A stretch of 64,000 nucleotides of DNA from Mucilaginibacter sp. KACC 22063 (lineage in GTDB: Bacteria > Bacteroidota > Bacteroidia > Sphingobacteriales > Sphingobacteriaceae), in contig NZ_CP117877.1 in the NCBI RefSeq assembly GCF_028736115.1, forward strand, positions 744,001-808,000. The letters are read 5' to 3'. The translations under genes were made by a program, and so were the position numbers. Shown here piece after piece: positions 44,634-53,468 of this stretch. Within the stretch, counting starts at the first letter, position 1. The number at the start of each line of letters is the position of its first letter. Below the pieces are notes generated by a model. It saw nothing but the letters and a program-made list of their open reading frames with translations. It did not search any database and was not told the origin of the DNA.

Positions 44634-45371
44634 TCAGTGTATCAAATAAGTTTGCCCGGCGATAGACAATGTCCTGGCATCTGTCAGATCGTAGCTTTTA
44701 GCAACCACTACACCACTTGGTACAGGCCTTTGTATTCCAGTACCTGATAGCGATGTTCCCACCTTTAAATAACCGGCAAGCTGTTTAACTGCGGGTGGCG
44801 GCAGCGACACAAAAGTTTTTGAGTTAAGCACTACGCCGTTGATCATGCCGCGCTGATCGTGATTCAGATCAGAGATGGTTCCTGCGAAGTTCCTGATTTG
44901 TTCAACTGGTGGGGTTTGGTCTACCGGCGGCGCAGTATCTGTAATGGTATTGCCACCCGCTTTTAAACTATATAATCTGAACGCTGTGCCTTCAGGTGTT
45001 TCATCGTAAGTGCCACTTACATAAACCTGGCTGCCTTTTGCGGCTGCTTTCATTAATTGTGAACCCAAATGAGCAGGGAACTTTACGGCGACTGTTTTAT
45101 CGGCTGTTCTCAGTGCAAAGCCATCATATTCGTAACGGTCGTTAACGCTGTATTCAACAATGCGGCCGCTAATGTTAGTAAGCGCTTGTACAGCTTGCGG
45201 GCCTGGAGCACCCGGTAAACTTGGCGCAAGTCCTGGTTGTGGGGCTGGTGCTGCTGGCGGCGGTGGCGGAGCAACGGGTGGTTGGCCATTTACAGGTGGC
45301 TGTGCATTTACATGATACGCTGTAAGCAGAACTGCTGCTGTAAGCGTTAAAAATTTTAATCCATTTTTCAT
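44634..45371 (-). CDS. Exported proline-rich protein with two small repeat modules (group A)
   Basis: The 245-residue protein has a signal peptide (to VNAQ), a proline-rich linker (VAPPPPPAAPAPQ) and two modules at about 67-142 and 163-245. Module 1 has ISGRIVEY, YDGFAL, VKFPAHLGSQL and KGSQVYVSG. Module 2 has FAGTISDL, INGVVL, LPPPAVKQLAGYLKVG and a closing strand. The FP[AP]HL-type helix with a preceding DG turn recalls small OB-fold-like modules seen in unnamed bacterial exported proteins. Its partner at 40196 has two divergent copies. It is the first gene of the operon. No function is known. Confidence 0.72.
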   Translation of the reverse strand: MKNGLKFLTLTAAVLLTAYHVNAQPPVNGQPPVAPPPPPAAPAPQPGLAPSLPGAPGPQAVQALTNISGRIVEYSVNDRYEYDGFALRTADKTVAVKFPAHLGSQLMKAAAKGSQVYVSGTYDETPEGTAFRLYSLKAGGNTITDTAPPVDQTPPVEQIRNFAGTISDLNHDQRGMINGVVLNSKTFVSLPPPAVKQLAGYLKVGTSLSGTGIQRPVPSGVVVAKSYDLTDARTLSIAGQTYLIH

Positions 45372-45548
45372 ATCACTATTTTTTACTTGTTAGCATTTAA
45401 TGACTCAAAATTCTTTCAAGCAACTGAAGGTGACATGAAATGGAAATTAAATTTTCTTCATATCGTTGTAGTAGATGAGCTATCTATTCTTAAAATGGAA
45501 TTATTAGAATATTTATAAGTGTGCTATTTACAATTATAAAATAAAAAT

Positions 45549-45556
45549 TATATTTG
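45549..45556 (+). promoter_or_regulatory. Candidate -7 box for the HAD-araB unit
   Basis: TATATTTG fits the Bacteroidota -7 consensus TAnnTTTG and lies 100 bases before the HAD gene start. No clear TTG sits at -33. Confidence 0.35.
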
Positions 45557-45655
45557 TGATACGGAGTAAGCAGTAATGCAGTTCCGGCAATTATAACCAA
45601 CAAATAAATCCAGGCTGAAGTATGGATAGCAGTTTAACTATAACTGCAAATAATT

Positions 45656-46267
45656 ATGCAACAAACTGAAATGGATGCGCTGGAAAAATTAACAGACATC
45701 AGCCGGAATTATAAGGCATTTCTTTACGACTGTGATGGTACGCTGGCCGATAATATGGAAGCGCATCGCCTTACTTATGTAAAAGTGGCTGCGGATCATG
45801 GACTTGAAATAACCGGGGATATTGTTTACGAGCTTGCCGGATGGCCTACTGTAAAAGTGGTAGAAGAAATTAACAGGCGGCATCATACCAATCTCGACCC
45901 GGAAAAATTCAATGAGCTTAAATACCGCTTGTTTTTGGATGAGTACATTGATTTAACCCAACCTGTAACAACCGTTGTTGATCATTTAAAGTCACATGCA
46001 GGTAAGGTGAAGATTGGGGTTGTATCTGGAGGTAGCCGCGAAGCTGTTGAGAAAACGTTGAATATTTTAAAAATAAGGGGGCTGGTTGAGGTCATTGTAT
46101 GTGCTGGAGAAACCCTGCACGGCAAGCCATTTCCTGATCCGTTTTTAAAGGCTGCTGCCGAATTAGGCATTGCGCCTGAAGATTGTATCGTATTTGAAGA
46201 TGCTGAACCCGGGGTTACTGCTGCTAAAGCTGCAGGCATGGCTTGGGTACGTATAGACCAATTGTAA
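45656..46267 (+). CDS. HAD-superfamily sugar-phosphate phosphatase
   Basis: The 203-residue protein has HAD motif I YDCDGTLADN, motif II VVSGGS, the conserved lysine in GKPFPDPFL and motif III FEDAEPGVTAA. An alpha-helical cap lies between motifs I and II. It belongs to the beta-phosphoglucomutase/fructose-1-phosphatase-like group. It lies 84 bases before araB, with an AraR-type operator between, and may remove unwanted phosphorylated sugars formed during arabinose use. Confidence 0.9.
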   Translation: MQQTEMDALEKLTDISRNYKAFLYDCDGTLADNMEAHRLTYVKVAADHGLEITGDIVYELAGWPTVKVVEEINRRHHTNLDPEKFNELKYRLFLDEYIDLTQPVTTVVDHLKSHAGKVKIGVVSGGSREAVEKTLNILKIRGLVEVIVCAGETLHGKPFPDPFLKAAAELGIAPEDCIVFEDAEPGVTAAKAAGMAWVRIDQL

Positions 46268-46327
46268 AATTAAGATCGGGTTTAGGTGTTCATTACCAGC
46301 CATAAAACCAGATCGTCGTAAAATAAG

Positions 46328-46340
46328 TGTTATTATAACA
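46328..46340. promoter_or_regulatory. Predicted AraR operator upstream of araB
   Basis: TGTTATTATAACA is a perfect palindrome around a central T, preceded by AAG. The identical sequence occurs at 55640 and 60289. It ends 11 bases before the araB ATG. Because no promoter lies between the site and the start, binding here would block transcription coming from upstream. Confidence 0.75.
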
Positions 46341-46351
46341 ATAAATAAATT

Positions 46352-48055
46352 ATGGATTCGAATCAGTATGTGATTGGGATCGACTATGGATCAGACTCGG
46401 TTCGTTCCGTAATCGTCGACGCTTCAAACGGTAAGGAGCTTGCTTCTTCTGTACACGAATATACCCGCTGGAAAAAAGGCCTTTTCTGCAAGCCCGCTGC
46501 AAACCAGTTCAGGCAGCACCCGCTTGATTATATCGAAGGTTTAGAGATCACTGTAAAAGAGTGTATCAAAATTGCAGGCGGGGATGCTATTGCCCGCAAC
46601 ATTAAAGGCATTGCGGTGGATACAACCGGGTCATCGCCTGTAGCGGTTGACAAAACAGGTACACCGCTTGCGTTGCTGCCTGAGTTTGAAAGCAACCCGA
46701 ACGCCATGTTTGTTTTATGGAAAGACCATACATCGGTAAAGGAAGCTGCCGAGATTAACGAACATGCTACCCGTTTTACTACTAACTATTTACAATATGT
46801 AGGCGGTATTTACTCTTCAGAATGGTTTTGGGCTAAGTTACTGCATGTGCTAAGGGCAGATGAGCAGGTGAAACAAGCCTGTTACTCATGGGTTGAGCAT
46901 TGCGACTGGATCCCTTTCTTGTTAACCGGCGGAACAAACGTTGCTGATATGAAACGCAGCCGTTGCGCAGCAGGGCATAAGGCATTATGGTCTGAAACCT
47001 TCGGCGGTTTGCCACCGGATGAATTTTTCTCAAGCCTGGACCCACTTTTAAAAGGTTTCACAGAAAGGTTATTTAAAGATACCTATACCTCTGACGTAGC
47101 TGCCGGAGTAATCAGTGCAGAATGGGCGCAAAGGCTTGGCCTGCCAGCTGATGTGAAAGTTGGCGTAGGCGCTTTTGATGCACACATGGGTGCCGTAGGC
47201 GGACAGATTGAACCTTATCACCTGAGCAAGGTGATGGGAACATCTACCTGCGACATATTGGTTGCACCAACACAGGATATTCAGGATACTTTAGTTAAAG
47301 GCATCTGCGGGCAGGTAAACGGCTCTGTAATACCTGGCATGGTTGGCCTCGAAGCTGGTCAATCGGCTTTTGGCGATACCTATGCATGGTTTAAAAATAT
47401 CATCTCATGGCCTTTAAATAACCTGCTCGATCATTCTAAGGTAATCAGCCCTGAAATAGCAGAAGCTTTGAAAGTCGAATTATCCGAAGAAATAATCCCT
47501 GAACTAAGCAGGCAGGCAGCATTGTTACCCATTGATGATGTGAACGAGTTGGCTGTAGATTGGTTTAACGGCCGCCGTACACCTGATGCAAACCAACTGC
47601 TAAAAGGTGCAATTACCGGGTTAAGCCTGGGTTCTGATGCGCCGCGCGTATTCCGTGCGCTGGTAGAGGCTACCTGCTTCGGTGCAAAAAGCATTGTCGA
47701 CCGTTTTATTGGAGAAGGTATCCCTGTAAAAGGAATCATCGGTATAGGCGGTGTGGCTAAAAAATCTGCATTTGTAATGCAAACCATGGCCGATGTATTA
47801 GGCATGCCTATCCGCATTCACCAGTTTAAACATACCTGTGCTTTAGGTGCCGCTATGTTTGCAGCAGTTGTAGCCGGTATTTATCCAAATGTTGAGGATG
47901 CAATGAATGCGATGGGCCGTGGCTTTGACGTGTCGTATGAACCAAATGAAGCTAACAAAGAAATTTATGCAAAACGCTACCAGCAATACTTAAGCCTCGG
48001 CGAATTTGTAGCGTCGCAGGTTGCTGAATCGAAAAGTGTTTTAGCTGATAATTAA
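46352..48055 (+). CDS. araB: Ribulokinase
   Basis: The 567-residue FGGY-family kinase phosphorylates L-ribulose to L-ribulose 5-phosphate with ATP. Evidence is the N-terminal phosphate loop IGIDYGSDSVRSVIVD, GIAVDTTGSSPVAVD, FDAHMGAVGG, MGTSTCDI and the C-terminal adenosine region GIGGVAKKSAFVMQTMAD. Length matches the family. It is followed by araD (7-base gap). Together with araA it forms the isomerase-kinase-epimerase route to D-xylulose 5-phosphate. Confidence 0.97.
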   Translation: MDSNQYVIGIDYGSDSVRSVIVDASNGKELASSVHEYTRWKKGLFCKPAANQFRQHPLDYIEGLEITVKECIKIAGGDAIARNIKGIAVDTTGSSPVAVDKTGTPLALLPEFESNPNAMFVLWKDHTSVKEAAEINEHATRFTTNYLQYVGGIYSSEWFWAKLLHVLRADEQVKQACYSWVEHCDWIPFLLTGGTNVADMKRSRCAAGHKALWSETFGGLPPDEFFSSLDPLLKGFTERLFKDTYTSDVAAGVISAEWAQRLGLPADVKVGVGAFDAHMGAVGGQIEPYHLSKVMGTSTCDILVAPTQDIQDTLVKGICGQVNGSVIPGMVGLEAGQSAFGDTYAWFKNIISWPLNNLLDHSKVISPEIAEALKVELSEEIIPELSRQAALLPIDDVNELAVDWFNGRRTPDANQLLKGAITGLSLGSDAPRVFRALVEATCFGAKSIVDRFIGEGIPVKGIIGIGGVAKKSAFVMQTMADVLGMPIRIHQFKHTCALGAAMFAAVVAGIYPNVEDAMNAMGRGFDVSYEPNEANKEIYAKRYQQYLSLGEFVASQVAESKSVLADN

Positions 48056-48062
48056 TACAATA

Positions 48063-48761
48063 ATGAGCAAGTATCAACATATTAAGGAAATTGCTTATGA
48101 GGCTAATATGCAATTGCCTCAGCTTGGCTTAGTGCTCTTTACCTTCGGTAATGTAAGCGCTGCCGACCGCGAACTTGGTGTTTTTGCCATAAAGCCAAGC
48201 GGCGTTCCGTATAAAGACCTGTCGCCTGAAAAGATGGTCATAGTTGACTTTGAGGGTAAAACCATTGAAGGCGAGTTAAGGCCATCTTCAGATACCCTTA
48301 CACATGCTGTGCTTTATAAGCATTGGGATGGTATAAACGGTATTGTGCATACCCATTCTACTTACGCAACGGCATGGGCACAATCACAACGCTGCATTCC
48401 GATATTTGGAACCACTCATGCCGATCACTTAACCACCGACATTCCGTGTGCGCCGCCAATGAGCGACGAATTAATAAAAGGTAATTATGAGCACCAGACC
48501 GGCCATCAGATTCTAAATCATTTCACAGAAAACGGTTTAGACCACAAGGAGGTGGAAATGGTACTGGTAGGTAACCATGCGCCTTTTACCTGGGGTAAAA
48601 CAGCGGATAAAGCCGTTTATAACAGTGCCGTGCTGGAATCAATAGCCCAAATGGCCTATTTAACCGAGCAGATAAATGCACAGGCGCCACGCTTAAAAGA
48701 TGCGCTGATCAATAAACATTTTCAACGCAAACACGGTCCCGATTCTTATTATGGTCAATAA
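48063..48761 (+). CDS. araD: L-ribulose-5-phosphate 4-epimerase
   Basis: This 232-residue class II aldolase-family enzyme converts L-ribulose 5-phosphate to D-xylulose 5-phosphate. Zinc-binding histidines are in VHTHSTYATAWAQ (H-x-H) and in GNHAPFTWG. FGNVSAADRE and IKPSGVPYKDL form the substrate pocket. Length matches AraD. The 3' end overlaps the GH27 gene by 11 bases. Confidence 0.96.
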   Translation: MSKYQHIKEIAYEANMQLPQLGLVLFTFGNVSAADRELGVFAIKPSGVPYKDLSPEKMVIVDFEGKTIEGELRPSSDTLTHAVLYKHWDGINGIVHTHSTYATAWAQSQRCIPIFGTTHADHLTTDIPCAPPMSDELIKGNYEHQTGHQILNHFTENGLDHKEVEMVLVGNHAPFTWGKTADKAVYNSAVLESIAQMAYLTEQINAQAPRLKDALINKHFQRKHGPDSYYGQ

Positions 48762-50130
48762 ATCATTATTAAGGCTTGCCTGTATAGCGTTTTTTGCTGC
48801 TGTAATTATTGGCCGTACATCGGCACAGCAAATAGCGGCAACACCGCCAATGGGTTGGAACAGCTACAATTGCTACGGTTCGGCTGTGCATGAAGATGAA
48901 GTAAAAGCCAATGCCCGTTATCTTGCCAAATATTTGAAACCTTATGGCTGGCAATATGTGGTGGTCGATTTTTTATGGTCGTACGATAACCCGCCGGGAA
49001 GTAATATTGGTAACCCCTTCCAGAAAAACCTGCAGGACGGTTCCTTTATTCCGTGGCTTACTATGGATAAATGGGGGCGTTTATTGCCACAACCTACTAA
49101 GTTCCCTTCGGCGTTTGGCGGTAAAGGCTTTAAACCACTTGGCGATTATGTACACAGCTTAGGCTTAAAGTTTGGTATCCATGTTATGCGTGGCATTCCA
49201 CGCCAGGCAGTATGGGCAAAATCGCCGGTATTGGGTACTAAAGGCATAACAGCAGATATGATTGCCGATACTACATCCAAATGCGATTGGATGAATCACA
49301 TGTACGGCCTCGATATGAGCAAGCCAGGCGCGCAAAAATACCTGAACTCGATTCTTGACCTGTACGCCTCATGGGGAGTTGACTTTATAAAGGTAGACGA
49401 TATTTCGCGTCCTTATCATACTGCCGAAATTGAAGGTTACCACAAAGCTATTGTACATACCAAAAGGCCAATTGTGCTGAGTATTTCACCTGGTGAAACC
49501 CCGCTAAAAGATGGCGACCATGTTAAAAAATACGCCAACCAGTGGCGCATGGCAGATGATTTCTGGGATAACTGGAAAGAGCTGCTGCATATGTTTAACT
49601 ATGCACGTAACTGGCAGGGCATGGGTGGCCCCGGTCATTGGCCAGATTGTGATATGCTGCAAATAGGTAAGCTATCGAAACGCGGCCCGGTTGGCCCAGA
49701 GCGTTATAGCAAATTTACAGATAATGAGCTGCTTACCCACATGACGTTCTGGTGCATCTACCGATCACCTTTAATGATGGGCGGTAATATGCCCGAGAAC
49801 CGCCCTTACGACCTGAAACTGTTAAGCAACAACGAGGTATTGGCGGTTAACCAAACAGGTCAGAATCCTAAAGAACTTTACCATAATGACGAAAGCATGG
49901 TTTGGTACTCGCAGGTGCCCGGATCAAAAGACATTTATGCAGCTGTATTCAACCTGAAGAACGAAGACAGCGACGTATCCCTTAACCTGCTTGCATTAGG
50001 TTTAAAAGGTAAAGTTACCGTACGCGATTTATGGGCAAAGAAAAACATGGGTAGCTACGAGAATACTTATCAGCAAAAAATAAATAAACACGGTGCAGCG
50101 CTTTTCAGGCTGTCCGCAATCAACCGATAA
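48751..50130 (+). CDS. Glycoside hydrolase family 27 (alpha-galactosidase or beta-L-arabinopyranosidase)
   Basis: This 459-residue exported enzyme (signal peptide to SAQQ) has the GH27 (beta/alpha)8 opening [12 protein letters not shown], nucleophile Asp in FIKVDDIS, acid/base Asp in [10 protein letters not shown] and a C-terminal beta domain. GH27 enzymes cleave alpha-galactose or beta-L-arabinopyranose. Its place inside the ara operon, overlapping araD by 11 bases and 19 bases before araA, favours a beta-L-arabinopyranosidase, but this is inference. Confidence 0.9.
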   Translation: MVNKSLLRLACIAFFAAVIIGRTSAQQIAATPPMGWNSYNCYGSAVHEDEVKANARYLAKYLKPYGWQYVVVDFLWSYDNPPGSNIGNPFQKNLQDGSFIPWLTMDKWGRLLPQPTKFPSAFGGKGFKPLGDYVHSLGLKFGIHVMRGIPRQAVWAKSPVLGTKGITADMIADTTSKCDWMNHMYGLDMSKPGAQKYLNSILDLYASWGVDFIKVDDISRPYHTAEIEGYHKAIVHTKRPIVLSISPGETPLKDGDHVKKYANQWRMADDFWDNWKELLHMFNYARNWQGMGGPGHWPDCDMLQIGKLSKRGPVGPERYSKFTDNELLTHMTFWCIYRSPLMMGGNMPENRPYDLKLLSNNEVLAVNQTGQNPKELYHNDESMVWYSQVPGSKDIYAAVFNLKNEDSDVSLNLLALGLKGKVTVRDLWAKKNMGSYENTYQQKINKHGAALFRLSAINR

Positions 50131-50149
50131 TCATAAAATTATAATAATC

Positions 50150-51646
50150 ATGATCGATTTAAAAAGCTTTGAAGTGTGGTTTATCACCGGTAGCCAGCAC
50201 TTATACGGAGAAGAAACTTTAAGACTGGTAGCAGAACATTCGCAACACATTGCCGACGGTTTAAACAAGGACGCGAAAGTACCTGTGACTGTTGTTTACA
50301 AGCCGGTTGTAAAAACTCCGGAAGAAATTTATAATACCCTTTTAGAAGCTAATACTGCTGAAAATTGTATCGGTATCATTACCTGGATGCATACGTTTTC
50401 GCCTGCTAAAATGTGGGTACGCGGCTTAAATATCCTGCAAAAACCAATGTTGCATTTGCATACGCAATACAACCGCGATATTCCATGGAATTCTATCGAT
50501 ATGGATTTCATGAACCTGAACCAAAGCGCCCACGGCGACCGTGAGTTTGGTTTTATGGTATCGCGCCTTCGCAAAAACCGTAAAGTAGTTGTAGGCCACT
50601 GGCAAGACCCAGAGGTGGTTGCGCAAATTGAGGCCTGGAGCCGTGCTGCTGCCGGTTGGCATGATTGGCAAGGCGCTAAATTTGCCCGTTTTGGCGATAA
50701 CATGCGTTATGTTGCCGTTACCGAAGGTGATAAAGTTGAAGCGGAGATCAAGTTTGGCTATTCTGTAAATACTTATGGTGTTGGCGACCTGGTTAAAGTG
50801 ATCAATGAAGTAAGTGAGGCCGAAATTGATGCACTGGTTACTGAATACGAAGAGCTTTATACTATGGATGCTGCTTTACGTAAAGGCGGTGAAAAACATT
50901 CATCAGTTTATGAAGCTGCACGTATAGAGTTAGGCCTGCGTAAGTTTTTAACCGACGGTAATTTCAAGGGATTTACAGATACGTTTGAAGATTTGCATGG
51001 TATGGTACAGCTTCCTGGTATTGCGGCACAACGCCTAATGGCAGATGGCTATGGCTTTGCCGGTGAAGGCGACTGGAAAACAGCAGCGCTGGTGCGTGCT
51101 TGCAAGGTAATGGGTGCCGGGCTTAAAGGCGGCAATGCCTTTATGGAAGATTACACTTACCACTTCGATCCGAACAACTCATTGGTATTAGGCTCGCACA
51201 TGCTGGAGGTTGATGCCTCTTTAAGTAATGGCAAGGCAAGTCTTGAAGTGCATCCATTAGGTATTGGCGGTAAAGCCGACCCTGCACGTTTGGTATTCAA
51301 TGTTGCCGGTGGACCTGCGTTTAACGCTTCTATTGTGGATATGGGTAACCGCTTCCGTTTAATACTTAACGAAGTTGAAGCCATTGAACCAATTGAAGAC
51401 CTTCCAAACCTGCCTGTTGCACGTGTATTATGGAAACCATATCCTGATATGAAAACAGGTTGCGCTGCATGGATCTATGCAGGTGGTGCCCACCACACTG
51501 TTTACAGCCAAAACCTTACTGCCGAGCACATGCAGGACTTTGCTGATATGGCAGGCCTTGAATTCATCCGCATAGGTAAGGATACCAAACTTTCGCACTT
51601 ACAGAATGAGCTTAGGTGGAATGACAATTATTATAAAACCATTTAA
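50150..51646 (+). CDS. araA: L-arabinose isomerase
   Basis: This 498-residue enzyme converts L-arabinose to L-ribulose. The start is the ATG at 50150, since homology begins immediately with [17 protein letters not shown]; a longer frame reaching into the GH27 end is not real. Metal-binding residues fall in [25 protein letters not shown] and SHMLEVD. It follows the GH27 gene by 19 bases and precedes the symporter gene by 48. Confidence 0.97.
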   Translation: MIDLKSFEVWFITGSQHLYGEETLRLVAEHSQHIADGLNKDAKVPVTVVYKPVVKTPEEIYNTLLEANTAENCIGIITWMHTFSPAKMWVRGLNILQKPMLHLHTQYNRDIPWNSIDMDFMNLNQSAHGDREFGFMVSRLRKNRKVVVGHWQDPEVVAQIEAWSRAAAGWHDWQGAKFARFGDNMRYVAVTEGDKVEAEIKFGYSVNTYGVGDLVKVINEVSEAEIDALVTEYEELYTMDAALRKGGEKHSSVYEAARIELGLRKFLTDGNFKGFTDTFEDLHGMVQLPGIAAQRLMADGYGFAGEGDWKTAALVRACKVMGAGLKGGNAFMEDYTYHFDPNNSLVLGSHMLEVDASLSNGKASLEVHPLGIGGKADPARLVFNVAGGPAFNASIVDMGNRFRLILNEVEAIEPIEDLPNLPVARVLWKPYPDMKTGCAAWIYAGGAHHTVYSQNLTAEHMQDFADMAGLEFIRIGKDTKLSHLQNELRWNDNYYKTI

Positions 51647-51694
51647 AATAGCGCAATAGACCAATAATTGCCGATCAATTAGAGAAGAATCACA

Positions 51695-53380
51695 ATGAAT
51701 AAATTAAGTTCAGCCGATTACACCGTGTTCCTGGTGTATTTCATTATTGTTGCCTTGTACGGTTTGTGGGTATACCGCAGAAAGCGGAATGCAGATGCCA
51801 CATCAAAGGATTATTTCCTGGCCGAAGGCTCATTAACCTGGTGGGCTATCGGGGCATCATTAATAGCATCAAACATATCTGCAGAACAGATGATCGGCAT
51901 GAGCGGGTCGGGCTTCAAGATGGGTTTAGCGATATCAACCTATGAGTTAATGGGTGCGTTAACGCTGGTAATCGTAGGGATATTTTTTATCCCTGTTTAC
52001 CTGCGCAACAAGATATTCACTATGCCACAGTTTCTGCACGAGCGTTATAACGGCACTGTAGCGATGATTATGGCCGTGTTTTGGCTGCTGTTGTACATCG
52101 TTGTTAACCTGATGTCAATCTTGTATCTGGGCGCCCTGGCTATCAGTGGTATATCAGGCATTGATATTAATGTTTGTATAGGCTTCCTGGCCATATTCTC
52201 CATCATCATCACATTGGGTGGTATGAAGGTAATCGGTTATACCGATGTTATCCAGGTGTTCTTCCTGGTACTGGGTGGTTTGGTTGCAAGTTATATCGCG
52301 CTTAATTTGTTAAGTGAAAAATCAGGCACCTCGGGTATACTTAATGGCCTTGCTATTTTGAAAAGCCATGCCAGCGATCACTTCCATATGATATTTAAAA
52401 AAGACAATCCTAACTATCTGGATCTGCCGGGCTTATCTGTGCTGATCGGTGGTATGTGGATTGTGAACCTAAACTACTGGGGTTGTAACCAATACATTAC
52501 CCAACGTGCCCTGGGCGCTAACCTGAAAACTGCGCGCGGTGGTTTATTATTTGGTGCATTCTTGAAAATCCTGATGCCGGTAATTGTGGTTATTCCGGGT
52601 ATTGCAGCTTATGTACTTTACCAAAAAGGCATGTTCCACCAGGAAATGTTAAGCTCAAAAGGCGTACTGGATGTAAATAAGGCTTATCCGTCATTACTTG
52701 ATCTGTTACCAGCCGGCTTAAAAGGTTTGTCATTTGCAGCGCTTACTGCGGCAATTGTAGCATCATTGGCAGGTAAGGCAAATAGTATTGCTACCATCTT
52801 TACGCTTGATATTTATAAAAAGGCAATTAAGCCTGATGCAAACGACCGCCAGTTGGTAACACTGGGTAAATTATCAGTTGTTGTGGCTATGCTGTTAGGT
52901 GTGGTAATGTCATTACTTATCGGCGAGCAGTTGATGGGCGAAGGTAAACAAGGCTTTCAGTACATCCAGGAATACACAGGCTTTGTGTCGCCGGGTATCC
53001 TGGCCATGTTCCTGTTAGGCTTTTTCTGGAAAAAGGCTACTTCTAACGCAGCGTTGTTTTCAACAATCGGTGGTTTTGTGTTCTCTGTGTTTTTCAAGTT
53101 TCTGCCGCGGTTTGCCGATCTTAAGTTTTTAGCGCCTTATGGCTTCTCAAAACTTAATGCCGAAAACTTGTATGAAATACCATTTCTTGACCGTATGGGC
53201 TTTGTATTTATCATATGCGTTATCGGGATGTACATTATTTCTAAAATTGAAACGGCCAATGGCAAGGTGCCTAACGGGCTTGAAGTTGATACCAGCATGT
53301 TTAAAACATCAAGGGCATTTACTGCAGGTTCGTTAATAGTTGCAGGTATTTTGGTAGCTATCTATACCATTTTCTGGTAG
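51695..53380 (+). CDS. Sodium:solute symporter family transporter (probable arabinose importer)
   Basis: The 561-residue protein has about fourteen hydrophobic helices. Solute:sodium symporter motifs include ASLIASNISAEQMIGMSGSGF, GGMKVIGYTDVIQV, NYWGCNQYITQRALGA and FAALTAAIVASLAGKANSIATIF. Sequence layout is that of the SGLT-type sugar carriers. As last gene of the araBDA unit it most likely imports L-arabinose with sodium ions. A terminator follows. Confidence 0.93.
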   Translation: MNKLSSADYTVFLVYFIIVALYGLWVYRRKRNADATSKDYFLAEGSLTWWAIGASLIASNISAEQMIGMSGSGFKMGLAISTYELMGALTLVIVGIFFIPVYLRNKIFTMPQFLHERYNGTVAMIMAVFWLLLYIVVNLMSILYLGALAISGISGIDINVCIGFLAIFSIIITLGGMKVIGYTDVIQVFFLVLGGLVASYIALNLLSEKSGTSGILNGLAILKSHASDHFHMIFKKDNPNYLDLPGLSVLIGGMWIVNLNYWGCNQYITQRALGANLKTARGGLLFGAFLKILMPVIVVIPGIAAYVLYQKGMFHQEMLSSKGVLDVNKAYPSLLDLLPAGLKGLSFAALTAAIVASLAGKANSIATIFTLDIYKKAIKPDANDRQLVTLGKLSVVVAMLLGVVMSLLIGEQLMGEGKQGFQYIQEYTGFVSPGILAMFLLGFFWKKATSNAALFSTIGGFVFSVFFKFLPRFADLKFLAPYGFSKLNAENLYEIPFLDRMGFVFIICVIGMYIISKIETANGKVPNGLEVDTSMFKTSRAFTAGSLIVAGILVAIYTIFW

Positions 53381-53431
53381 TAACTCTTTTAATACATAGC
53401 CGATACAATTATATTTTAGCTTAATCTTGGA

Positions 53432-53462
53432 AGCGGCAGTTAATTACTGCCGCTCTTTATTT
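53432..53462 (+). terminator. Terminator after the symporter gene
   Basis: AGCGGCAGT (53432-53440) and ACTGCCGCT (53446-53454) with loop TAATT form a perfect 9-bp stem followed by CTTTATTT. It ends 7 bases before the BNR_4 start and separates that gene from the ara operon. Confidence 0.85.
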
Positions 53463-53468
53463 AACAGC

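Noticed and set aside
46268..46327. Terminator between the HAD gene and araB
   Set aside because: GATCGGGTTT and AAACCAGATC pair imperfectly with a loop of about 20 bases and no T-run; read-through fits the roadblock model better.
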